NCBI RefSeq assembly: GCF_035918095.1
Contig: NZ_CP109137.1
Coordinates: forward strand, 3,040,001 to 3,104,000
DNA from: Streptomyces sp. NBC_01750
GTDB lineage: Bacteria > Actinomycetota > Actinomycetes > Streptomycetales > Streptomycetaceae
Reading direction: 5' to 3'
Length of the DNA stretch: 64,000 nt
Shown one piece after another: positions 26,493 to 34,112 of the stretch; the stretch's first letter is position 1; every line of letters begins with the position of its first letter. The position numbers were made by a program, and so were the translations under genes. The notes under the pieces were generated by a model, which saw only the letters and a program-made list of their open reading frames with translations, was not told the DNA's origin and did not search any database.

Positions 26493-27506
26493 CTACTGGG
26501 CCGCGGTGTGCGCGGAGAGATCGACGGTGATGCCGTGGGAAGCGGATTCCAGCACCGCGGCTGCCACCTCGACCGTACGAAGGCCCTGGCGGAGCGTGCA
26601 GATGTCCTGGGACTTGCCGAGGACCGCGTCACGGAAGAGCTCGTGCTCGACCAGCAGCGGCTCACGCTTCGGGATGGCGTAGCGGATCATGTCGCCCTCG
26701 GCGACACCGCGGAAGGCCTGCAGGGCCTCCCACTCGGTGGCCTGGGCGGCGTTGGAGTAGAAGGTCAGGTCGGCGGTGAGGGTGTCCGCGATGAAGCAGC
26801 CCTTCTCACCGGTGACCGAGGTGAACCGCTCCTTGAGCGGGCTCAGCCAGTTGACCAGGTGGTTGACCATGGTGCCGTCGGAGAGCTGACCGACCGCGGA
26901 GACCATGTCCTCGTGCGGACGGCCGGACTTGGAGACCGTACGCGCGGAGATCGAGGTGTACGTCTGGCCCGTCACCCACCCGGTGAGGTCGATGTCGTGG
27001 GTGGCGAGGTCCTTGACCACGCCGACATCGGCGATGCGGTGCGGGAAGGGACCCTGGCGGCGGGTGACGACCTGGTAGACGTCGCCGAGCTCGCCGGCCT
27101 CCAGGCGCTGGCGCAGGGAGCGCAGCGCGGGGTTGCAGCGCTCGATGTGGCCGACGCCGGCGACCAGGCCGCGCGACTCGAAGGCCTCGACGAGGCGGCG
27201 GGCGCCTTCCACGGTGTCCGCGACCGGCTTCTCGACCAGCGCGCTGACACCGGCCCCGGCGAGCTCGAGGCCGACTTCCTCGTGCAGGGCGGTGGGGCAG
27301 GCCACGACGGCGTAGTCGATGCCGAGCGCGATGAGCTCCTCGACGGTCGACAGCACAGGGGCGCCCTGCCCCCAGCCGTTCTTGTCACCCATCGGGTCGA
27401 CGACGGCGACAAGCTCGACGCCCTCGAGACCGGCGAGTACGCGGGCGTGGTGGCGGCCCATCGAGCCGAGGCCGATCAGGCCGGCTCGCAGTCCCCGGGT
27501 GGTCAC
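26493..27506 (-). CDS. Gfo/Idh/MocA-family oxidoreductase, WbpB/WlbA-like
   Basis: NAD(H)-dependent sugar oxidoreductase, 337 residues. The Rossmann half has G-L-I-G-L-G-S-M-G-R-H-H at 9-20, the A-C-P-T segment near 70 and the family hallmark E-K-P at 92-94. The C-terminal sheet contains D-L-A-T-H-D-I-D near residue 165 with the catalytic-type His. In the WbpB/WlbA reaction the enzyme oxidises C3 of UDP-GlcNAcA to a 3-keto sugar for the partner aminotransferase. Here the aminotransferase is encoded directly upstream with a four-base overlap (GTGA), the usual WlbA-WlbC/WbpB-WbpE pairing. Start GTG 27504-27506. The family is broad, so function rests on this pairing. Confidence 0.9.
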   Translation of the reverse strand: MTTRGLRAGLIGLGSMGRHHARVLAGLEGVELVAVVDPMGDKNGWGQGAPVLSTVEELIALGIDYAVVACPTALHEEVGLELAGAGVSALVEKPVADTVEGARRLVEAFESRGLVAGVGHIERCNPALRSLRQRLEAGELGDVYQVVTRRQGPFPHRIADVGVVKDLATHDIDLTGWVTGQTYTSISARTVSKSGRPHEDMVSAVGQLSDGTMVNHLVNWLSPLKERFTSVTGEKGCFIADTLTADLTFYSNAAQATEWEALQAFRGVAEGDMIRYAIPKREPLLVEHELFRDAVLGKSQDICTLRQGLRTVEVAAAVLESASHGITVDLSAHTAAQ

Positions 27507-28621
27507 AGATTCTCTCCAAGATCGTTCACGGCGGCGACGATACGCTCGAGGTCCTCCGCGGTCAGCGAAGGATGCACCGGCAGCGAGACGACCTCGGAGG
27601 CCGCACGCTCGGTCTCGGGCAGGTCCCAGTTGCGGCCGGCCTTCTGGTCCGGCTCCCAGTACGGCTTCAGCCGGTGGATCGGGGTCGGGTAGTAGACGGC
27701 GTTGCCGACACCCGCCTCGGTGAGCTTCGCCATGGCGGCGTCGCGGTCCCCCGTGATCCGGATCGTGTACTGGTGGTAGATGTGACGCGCGCCTTCGGCG
27801 ACCGTCGGCGTCTGCACGTTCGGTGCCGTGATGTTCTCGGTGAGGTACGCGGCGTTGGCAATGCGCTGCTCGGTCCAGCCGCCCAGCTTCGACAGCTGTA
27901 CGCGGCCGACGGCGGCGGCGACGTCGGTCATCCGCATGTTGGCGCCGACGATCTCGTTGGCGTACCGCTGCTCCATGCCCTGGTTGCGCAGCAGGCGCAG
28001 CGTGCGGGCGACCTCGGCGTCACCGGTGGAGATCATGCCGCCCTCGAGGGAGTGCATGTTCTTGGTCGGGTAGAAGCTGAACGTACCGCCGGAGCCGAAG
28101 GCGCCCACCGGGGTGCCGTTCAGCGCCGCGGCGTGCGCCTGGCAGGCGTCCTCGACCACGGCCAGCTTGTGCTTGGCGGCGATGGGCATGATCTTGTCCA
28201 TCGCGGCCGGGTGGCCGTAGAGGTGCACCGGCATGATCGCGGCGGTGCGCGGCGTGATGGCCGCCTCGACCGCTGCCGGGTCCAGGCCGTAGCTGCCGGG
28301 CTCGATGTCGGCGAAGACGACGTCGGCGCCGACCAGGCGGACCGCGTTCGCCGAGGCGGCGAACGAGAACGAAGGAACGATCACTTCGTCACCCGGGCCG
28401 ATGCCAAGTGCAAGCAGAAGGAGGTGCAGTGCGGAGGTACCCGAGTTGACGGCCACGCAATGGCGCCCCTCGACCAGCTCCGAGAAGCCCTCCTCGAATG
28501 CCGCTACTTCCGGGCCCTGTACGACCCTGCCGGAACGCAGTACGCGTACCGCCGCCTCGATCTCTTCCTCACCGATGACCGGGCGGGCAGCGGGAATGGG
28601 CTGCTGGTTGCTGCTCGTCAT
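27503..28621 (-). CDS. DegT/DnrJ/EryC1-family aminotransferase, WbpE/WlbC-like
   Basis: PLP-dependent sugar aminotransferase, 372 residues. It has the N-terminal substrate loop R-S-G-R-V-V-Q-G-P near 30, N-S-G-T-S-A-L at 59-65, V-V-E-D-A-C-Q-A-H with the PLP-nitrogen Asp at 158, and the Schiff-base Lys187 in F-S-F-Y-P-T-K-N-M-H. It would transfer an amino group from glutamate to C3 of a UDP-3-keto-N-acetylglucuronate. ATG 28619-28621 is preceded by AAGGAGG, the best ribosome binding site in this block. It is the first gene of the minus-strand row aminotransferase, oxidoreductase, glycosyltransferase, 6-dehydrogenase, galE. Other DegT enzymes make 4-amino or perosamine sugars, but the neighbouring WbpB-like partner argues for C3. 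Confidence 0.92.
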   Translation of the reverse strand: MTSSNQQPIPAARPVIGEEEIEAAVRVLRSGRVVQGPEVAAFEEGFSELVEGRHCVAVNSGTSALHLLLLALGIGPGDEVIVPSFSFAASANAVRLVGADVVFADIEPGSYGLDPAAVEAAITPRTAAIMPVHLYGHPAAMDKIMPIAAKHKLAVVEDACQAHAAALNGTPVGAFGSGGTFSFYPTKNMHSLEGGMISTGDAEVARTLRLLRNQGMEQRYANEIVGANMRMTDVAAAVGRVQLSKLGGWTEQRIANAAYLTENITAPNVQTPTVAEGARHIYHQYTIRITGDRDAAMAKLTEAGVGNAVYYPTPIHRLKPYWEPDQKAGRNWDLPETERAASEVVSLPVHPSLTAEDLERIVAAVNDLGENL

Positions 28622-28961
28622 GGACGTCCTCCTTGAACACCGCTGAACTCTTTATGGCAGAGGATCAGGGGCCGTGCGGACGTCTCACGAGGCCGCGCAA
28701 ACCCCTCCGGCGCGAAGCCGACGCCCTACCGAGGATTCTGGGACCGGTCTTGTCCCGAACCGGGCCGGTCACCCACCGTAGTGTCTGGAACGAGACCGCA
28801 CCCGGCAGCGACCGCCGTCACATTATCAGGGATTTCCTAGCGAATTTCGGGGCTGTTAACGGAGCACGGCATCGATTCGGCGACAAAAACCGTGTCCCAC
28901 CCCGCGGGTTGCGGGATGGGACACGGCCTGTTCACTGAAGGCTCATCAACTGTTCAGCTGT
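28622..28961. promoter_or_regulatory. 340-base gap: aminotransferase operon promoter region and rne terminator
   Basis: No gene is visible. A minus-strand GATAAT (28822-28827) is a candidate -10 for the aminotransferase operon; I see no good -35 and the leader would be nearly 200 bases. The stretch 28835-28890 is AT-richer than its surroundings. The right end holds the rne terminator. Confidence 0.35.
28890..28926 (-). terminator. Canonical rho-independent terminator of rne
   Basis: The arms 28890-28899 and 28917-28926 pair over ten bases, then after one mismatch five more pairs close a GGGTT loop. On the minus strand it is followed immediately by TTTTT. It begins 35 bases after the rne stop and is the most classical terminator in the window. 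Confidence 0.93.
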
Positions 28962-31900
28962 TCAGCTGTCGGTCGATGCCGAGACCGACGTCGGCGTCTG
29001 CTGCTCGGCGGCCGCGGTCTTCTTCGCGGTGGCCTTCTTGGCGGTCGTCTTCTTCGCCGCGGTCTTCTTGGCCGCAGTCTTCTTGGTGGCGGCCTTCTTC
29101 GCGGTGACCTTCTTGGCGGTCTTGCGGGCCGCCTTCTTGGCCGGAGCCTGGTCCTCGCTCTCGGCGGCCTCCGAAGACCCGGCGTCCGGCTCGGCCGTGG
29201 CGGGGACCACGACGATCGCGGCCTCCTCCGTGCCCGAGGGCGAACCGGCGGGAGCGGTGACCTTGCGGGTCACCCGGCGGCGCGCACGCGGCGGGGCCGC
29301 GACGGGAGCCTCCTCGGACCCGGCGGTCTCGACTGCCGTGGCCTCGACCGCGGCGGCGGGAGCCTCGGCCTTCGCCTCGATGACGATCTCCGGCTCCGCG
29401 GCCTTCGGCGCACCGGCCGGAGCCGTCGCCTTACGGGTCGCCCGGCGGCGGCCACGACCGCGCGACACGGCCGCCTCGGCCTCCGCGGGAGCCGCCGACT
29501 CGGCGACCGGGGCCTCGGACGTGACCTCGACGGCTTTCGGCTCCTCGGCCCTGGACTCGGCCACCGTGACCTCCGCGGCCTTCGGAGCACCGGCCGGAGC
29601 CGTCGCCTTACGGGTCGCCCGCCGGCGGCCACGACCGCGCGACACGGCCGCCTCGGCCTCCGCGGCACTGCTGTAGAGCTCCTCGTCCGGGACGAACTCG
29701 GGCTCGGCCAGCGCGACCGGGGCAGCCACCTCGGCGGCGACCTCCGCCTCGGTCTCGGCCTCGGTCTCGAGGACGGCCTCGTGCTCGTGCTCGTGCACCT
29801 GATCGGCGCCGCCGCGGCCGCGCTTCTTGGAGCGCTTGCCGCCACCACCGGCGGTGGTCGGCTGCTCCATGTGCACGATCACACCGCGGCCGTTGCAGTG
29901 GACACAGGTCTCGGAGAAAGACTCCAGGAGGCCCTGGCCCACCCGCTTACGGGTCATTTGGACGAGGCCCAGCGAGGTGACCTCGGCCACCTGGTGCTTC
30001 GTACGGTCACGGCCCAGGCACTCGAGCAGCCGCCGCATGACCAGGTCCCGGTTGGACTCCAGCACCATGTCGATGAAGTCGACGACGACGATGCCGCCCA
30101 GGTCGCGCAGCCGCAGCTGGCGCACGATCTCCTCGGCCGCCTCCAGGTTGTTCCTGGTGACGGTCTCCTCAAGGTTGCCGCCCTGGCCGGTGAACTTCCC
30201 GGTGTTGACGTCGACCACGACCATGGCCTCCGTCTTGTCGATCACCAGCGAGCCACCGCTCGGCAGCCAGACCTTGCGGTCCAGCGCCTTCATCAGCTGC
30301 TCGTCGATGCGGTTCGACGCGAAGACGTCCACCTCGCTGGTCCACCGCTGCAGGCGGTCGACCAGGTCCGGCGCGACGTGCGAGACATAGCCGTGGATGG
30401 TGTCCCACGCCTCGTCGCCGCTGACGATGACCTTGGTGAAGTCCTCGTTGAAGATGTCGCGGACGACGCGGACGGTCATGTCCGGCTCGCCGTAGAGCAG
30501 CGTCGGGGCGTTGCCGCTCTTGGCCTTCTTCTGGATGTCGTCCCACTGCGCCTGCAGCCGCTCGACGTCGCGGCGCAGCTCGTCCTCGCTGGCTCCCTCG
30601 GCCGCGGTACGCACGATGACGCCCGCGTCCTCGGGGACGATCTTCTTGAGGATGGTCTTCAGACGCGAGCGCTCGGTGTCGGGCAGCTTGCGGCTGATAC
30701 CGGTCATCGAGCCCTCGGGCACATAGACCAGGTAGCGGCCGGGCAGCGAGACCTGGCTGGTGAGGCGGGCGCCCTTGTGGCCGATCGGGTCCTTGGTCAC
30801 CTGGACGAGGACCGACTGGCCGGACTTGAGCGCGGCCTCGATACGGCGCGGGCCGTTGGCCATGCCCAGCGCCTCGAAGTTGACCTCGCCGGCGTACAGG
30901 ACGGCGTTGCGCCCCTTGCCGATGTCGACGAACGCGGCCTCCATGGACGGCAGTACGTTCTGCACCTTGCCCAGGTAGACATTGCCGACGTACGAGGTGG
31001 CCTGCTCCTTGTTGACGTAGTGCTCGACGAGCACGTTGTCCTCGAGGACACCGATCTGGGTGCGCTCGCCGTTCTGCCGGACGACCATCACACGCTCGAC
31101 GGCCTCACGGCGGGCCAGGAACTCGGCCTCGGTGATGATCGGCACCCGGCGGCGGCCCTGCTCGCGGCCCTCGCGGCGGCGCTGCTTCTTCGCCTCCAGA
31201 CGGGTCGAGCCCTTGATGGACTGCACCTCGTCGGACGGCTCGTCGCTCTTCGCACGCGGGGCGCGCGGCTCGCGGACCTTGACGACCGTACGCTCCGGGT
31301 CGCCCGAAGCCGTCTCCTCCTCGGGGCCGGAATCACCGCTGCGACGACGACGGCGGCGACGGCGACGGCTGCTGCTGGTGCCGGCGGCCGAAGGGGTCTC
31401 GCTGTCGCCCTGCTCGTCGTCCTCCTCGGCTTCCTCGTCGTCCTGGATGTCCTCGGCGGTGGCCTCGTCCGCCTGCTCCTCCGAGGTCTCGTCGGCGTCG
31501 GCCGGCTCGCCACGGCGGCGGCGACGGCCACCACGGCGGCGGCGACGCGACGGGCGGTCCTCGAACTCGTCCGACTCCTCGCCCTCGGCGGCCTGCTCGG
31601 ACTCGGTCTCCGCCTCGGCGGGCTCGGCCTCGTGGGCCACGGGCGCCGGGGCCTCGGCGGGCTCACCACGGCGGCGGCGACGGCGACGTCCGGCGGGCTC
31701 GGCAGCGACGGGCTCGGCGACCGGCTCGGCGAACTCCTCGTCCACCTCCGGCTCCGCCTCGACGGCAGCGGCGGCGGCCGCGGCGGCCGTCTCCGGGGTC
31801 TGGAACATCGGCTCGGTGAAGACCGGTGCCTGGAAGACGGCGACGGCGGGCCGGGTGGCCCGGCGGCCGCGCGCGGGCGCCTCGCTCTTCTCGGCCTTGG

Positions 31901-32930
31901 CGGCCTTCTCGCTCTTCTCCGCCTTCTCGCTCTTCTCCGCCTTCTCACCCTGCTCGGCCATGGCGGCCTTCTCCGGCTGGGCGGTGAACTCGGGCGAGAC
32001 GGCACGACGGCGCGAACGGCCACGGCTCGCCGCCTTCGCGGCGGCCTCGACCTCGGCCTCGTCCGCTGTGATCTGTGCCACCACGTCCTGCGGCAGGCTC
32101 TCGCCCCCGTCGGCGACGCCGTTCTCGTCGGCCTCGGCGGCCTGCGGGGCGTCGGCGGGCGCGGTGGCCCTGCGGGTGGCGCGGCGGCGGGTACGGCCTG
32201 CGGGGGCCGCCTCCTCGGCGGGCGCCTCGGGCCCGGCTGCCTCCGCGGCCTCGGCACCCTGCGGCGCACCGGCGGGCGCGGAGGCCCGGCGGCGGGCACG
32301 GCCGCGCGGCGCGGGGGCCTCGGCAGGGGTCTCTGCCTCGGCGGACACGGCCTCGGCGGACACGGCCTCGCCGGTCACGGCCTCGGCGACCGGCTCGGGC
32401 GCGGTGACCTTACGGGTCGCGCGGCGGCGCGTACGGGGCGCGGCCACCTCGGCCTCGGGCTCGGCGGCCTCGGCGGCAACAGTCTCGTCGGCCTCAGCGG
32501 CCTCGTTGGACTGCGGCGCACCGGCGGGCGCCGTCGCCTTACGGGTCGCACGGCGGCGCGAACGCGGCGCGGCGGCCTCGTCTTCAGGCTCGGACGCCTC
32601 GGCGGCGGGAGCCTCGGGCTCAGCGGCCTCAGCGGCCTCGTCGGACTGCGGCGCACCGGCCGGCGCCGTCGCCTTGCGAGTCGCACGGCGGCGCGAACGC
32701 GGCGCGGCGGCCTCCGGCTCGGCGCTCTCAGCGCTCTCGACGGCCGCTGCGGCCGGAGCGGCCGTCTCGGTGACGTCCGTGGCTTCCACGGCGTCCTTGG
32801 TGCCCGCGGCCGCCGTGGGCGGCCCTGCGGGACGCGACGCGGCGCGACGCCTGCGGCGCGGCGGCAACGTGTCGCTGGGGGAGTTGTTCTCAGTGTCTCC
32901 GGCGGTGCCGGATTCGATCGGTTCGAGCAT
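28962..32930 (-). CDS. rne: Ribonuclease E/G family endoribonuclease (RNase ES) with long repetitive arms
   Basis: Endoribonuclease for rRNA/tRNA processing and mRNA decay. The 1322-residue protein has a catalytic core in its middle-to-C-terminal part: S1 RNA-binding domain from about residue 615 (E-H-Y-V-N-K-E, Y-V-G-N-V-Y-L-G-K-V), DNase I-like region with metal-binding Asp in V-V-D-V-N-T-G-K-F near 905 and D-F-I-D-M near 953, and the Zn-link C-V-H-C-N-G-R-G near 1008. The core is flanked by about 600 N-terminal and 290 C-terminal disordered residues built from A/P/E-rich sequence with repeated R-R-R-A-T-R-K motifs, plus a final K-rich tail of A-A-K-K-T units. This arrangement, with scaffold arms on both sides, matches Streptomyces RNase ES. 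ATG 32928-32930 is used; the basic upstream extension is rejected. It ends at a canonical terminator. Confidence 0.95.
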   Translation of the reverse strand: MLEPIESGTAGDTENNSPSDTLPPRRRRRAASRPAGPPTAAAGTKDAVEATDVTETAAPAAAAVESAESAEPEAAAPRSRRRATRKATAPAGAPQSDEAAEAAEPEAPAAEASEPEDEAAAPRSRRRATRKATAPAGAPQSNEAAEADETVAAEAAEPEAEVAAPRTRRRATRKVTAPEPVAEAVTGEAVSAEAVSAEAETPAEAPAPRGRARRRASAPAGAPQGAEAAEAAGPEAPAEEAAPAGRTRRRATRRATAPADAPQAAEADENGVADGGESLPQDVVAQITADEAEVEAAAKAASRGRSRRRAVSPEFTAQPEKAAMAEQGEKAEKSEKAEKSEKAAKAEKSEAPARGRRATRPAVAVFQAPVFTEPMFQTPETAAAAAAAAVEAEPEVDEEFAEPVAEPVAAEPAGRRRRRRRGEPAEAPAPVAHEAEPAEAETESEQAAEGEESDEFEDRPSRRRRRGGRRRRRGEPADADETSEEQADEATAEDIQDDEEAEEDDEQGDSETPSAAGTSSSRRRRRRRRRSGDSGPEEETASGDPERTVVKVREPRAPRAKSDEPSDEVQSIKGSTRLEAKKQRRREGREQGRRRVPIITEAEFLARREAVERVMVVRQNGERTQIGVLEDNVLVEHYVNKEQATSYVGNVYLGKVQNVLPSMEAAFVDIGKGRNAVLYAGEVNFEALGMANGPRRIEAALKSGQSVLVQVTKDPIGHKGARLTSQVSLPGRYLVYVPEGSMTGISRKLPDTERSRLKTILKKIVPEDAGVIVRTAAEGASEDELRRDVERLQAQWDDIQKKAKSGNAPTLLYGEPDMTVRVVRDIFNEDFTKVIVSGDEAWDTIHGYVSHVAPDLVDRLQRWTSEVDVFASNRIDEQLMKALDRKVWLPSGGSLVIDKTEAMVVVDVNTGKFTGQGGNLEETVTRNNLEAAEEIVRQLRLRDLGGIVVVDFIDMVLESNRDLVMRRLLECLGRDRTKHQVAEVTSLGLVQMTRKRVGQGLLESFSETCVHCNGRGVIVHMEQPTTAGGGGKRSKKRGRGGADQVHEHEHEAVLETEAETEAEVAAEVAAPVALAEPEFVPDEELYSSAAEAEAAVSRGRGRRRATRKATAPAGAPKAAEVTVAESRAEEPKAVEVTSEAPVAESAAPAEAEAAVSRGRGRRRATRKATAPAGAPKAAEPEIVIEAKAEAPAAAVEATAVETAGSEEAPVAAPPRARRRVTRKVTAPAGSPSGTEEAAIVVVPATAEPDAGSSEAAESEDQAPAKKAARKTAKKVTAKKAATKKTAAKKTAAKKTTAKKATAKKTAAAEQQTPTSVSASTDS
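29394..29665. repeat. 95-bp direct repeats in the rne C-terminal arm
   Basis: Segments 29394-29488 and 29571-29665 are identical except for two bases by my reading, 177 bases apart and in frame. They encode the repeated R-G-R-R-R-A-T-R-K-A-T-A-P-A-G-A-P unit and the linker after it. Confidence 0.85.
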
Positions 32931-33161
32931 GCGGGCGGTTCTCCCGTCACGCTCCCGGGCGCCGCGCCTGATTCCGGTCCGGCCACGGCCCGCGTGATGT
33001 GCGCGGTGCCGCCGTCCGGGGCGCGGGCGCCGCACGGGAGCTGATGTATGGCTCGCCGGTTCCCTACGCGATGTACGTACGGCCTGGCGAAAGTCTCCTG
33101 TCAGTACGCGGCCCGACCCAGGTGGCTCCCGAGTACCAGGGCTGCGCTACAACGACTGCCC

Positions 33162-33986
33162 TTACGCGGCGGGACCTTCCGGCGCCGTCGCGGCGGCTGT
33201 TCCGGCGGCCGTGGGTGGAGCGGCCAGAACTGCCTCGCGGTCGGGCGCGAGCGGGTCGGTCACCGTGCCGGACTCCTCGTCGAAGAGCCCCTGCGCCAGC
33301 CTGGTCACCGCTGCGGGGACCGGCGGCGCCAGGTCGGCCACAGCTCGGAGACCGGACAGGACGTCGTCGGGTCGCACGGCAGGTGTCACGTGCCGAACAA
33401 CCAGGCGCAGTATCGCACAGGGCCCGTCCCCCGGCCTATTGATGAGCGCGGTGGCAGCCGCTCCGGTGGTGCCGACGCCGGCATCGGACGCCGGACGGAG
33501 CGCCTGCAGCTCCGCTACGGCACCTCGTGCGTCGAAGGTCCGCATACCGTTCTTCGTCTTCCGCTCGACCTCGACGGTCTCGGCGGCGAGGAAGCCGGAA
33601 ACGGCCTTCTCCGCGTCCTCGACGGGCACGCCGTCGAGCCGCAGCTCCCACACGGATGCGGTGAGCCGGTCGGCGAGACCCGAGGTGCGGGCCTCCACGG
33701 CGTCGGTGATGTCGAGCCCGCCGGGCAGCGACTCGTCGAGCAGCTCACGCAGCTTGTCCGGGTCACGGTGCTCGGTGAGGGCGATCTCCAGATACTCGGC
33801 CTCACTGCCCGTACCGGTGGGTGCGGCATTGGCATACGAGACCTTGGGGTGCGGAGTGAAGCCCGCCGAGTACGCCATGGGCACCTCTGCACGGCGCAGT
33901 GCACGCTCGAAAGCGCGCTGGAAGTCACGGTGGCTGGTGAACCGGAGGCGGCCGCGCTTGGTGTAGCGCAGTCGGATGCGCTGCAC
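33162..33986 (-). CDS. Radical-SAM-linked protein (TIGR03936, DUF2344)
   Basis: A 274-residue protein with the typical start Q-R-I-R-L-R-Y-T-K-R-G-R-L-R-F-T-S-H-R-D, followed by E-R-A-L-R-R-A and F-x-P-H-P-K motifs. This family accompanies, or is fused to, the TIGR03960 radical SAM protein, here encoded at 35405-37330, and the pair commonly neighbours RNase E/G, as here. The molecular function is not established as far as I know; an RNA-related role is inferred from this linkage. The last 45 residues are a low-complexity Ala/Pro/Thr tail. Start GTG 33984-33986, with no strong ribosome binding site. The radical SAM partner is separated by an inserted membrane-protein gene, which is unusual since the two are often adjacent. 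Confidence 0.88.
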   Translation of the reverse strand: MQRIRLRYTKRGRLRFTSHRDFQRAFERALRRAEVPMAYSAGFTPHPKVSYANAAPTGTGSEAEYLEIALTEHRDPDKLRELLDESLPGGLDITDAVEARTSGLADRLTASVWELRLDGVPVEDAEKAVSGFLAAETVEVERKTKNGMRTFDARGAVAELQALRPASDAGVGTTGAAATALINRPGDGPCAILRLVVRHVTPAVRPDDVLSGLRAVADLAPPVPAAVTRLAQGLFDEESGTVTDPLAPDREAVLAAPPTAAGTAAATAPEGPAA

Positions 33987-34112
33987 CGCCGGTGCGGGCG
34001 GCGGGCCTTCGGGCTGTCGCTTGCCCAGTGGTTCTTCTCCTCGGTGCGGAGCGAGCGCGGGTGGCGCGCCCGCCCTCGGACGTGCGGTGGTGTTCCTCGG
34101 GGGCCGCCCGGC

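Noticed and set aside
29781..33044. A 1087-codon open frame on the plus strand opposite rne
   Set aside because: It is the antisense shadow of a high-GC gene: the minus strand holds clear RNase E/G motifs, while the plus frame is low complexity with no domain.
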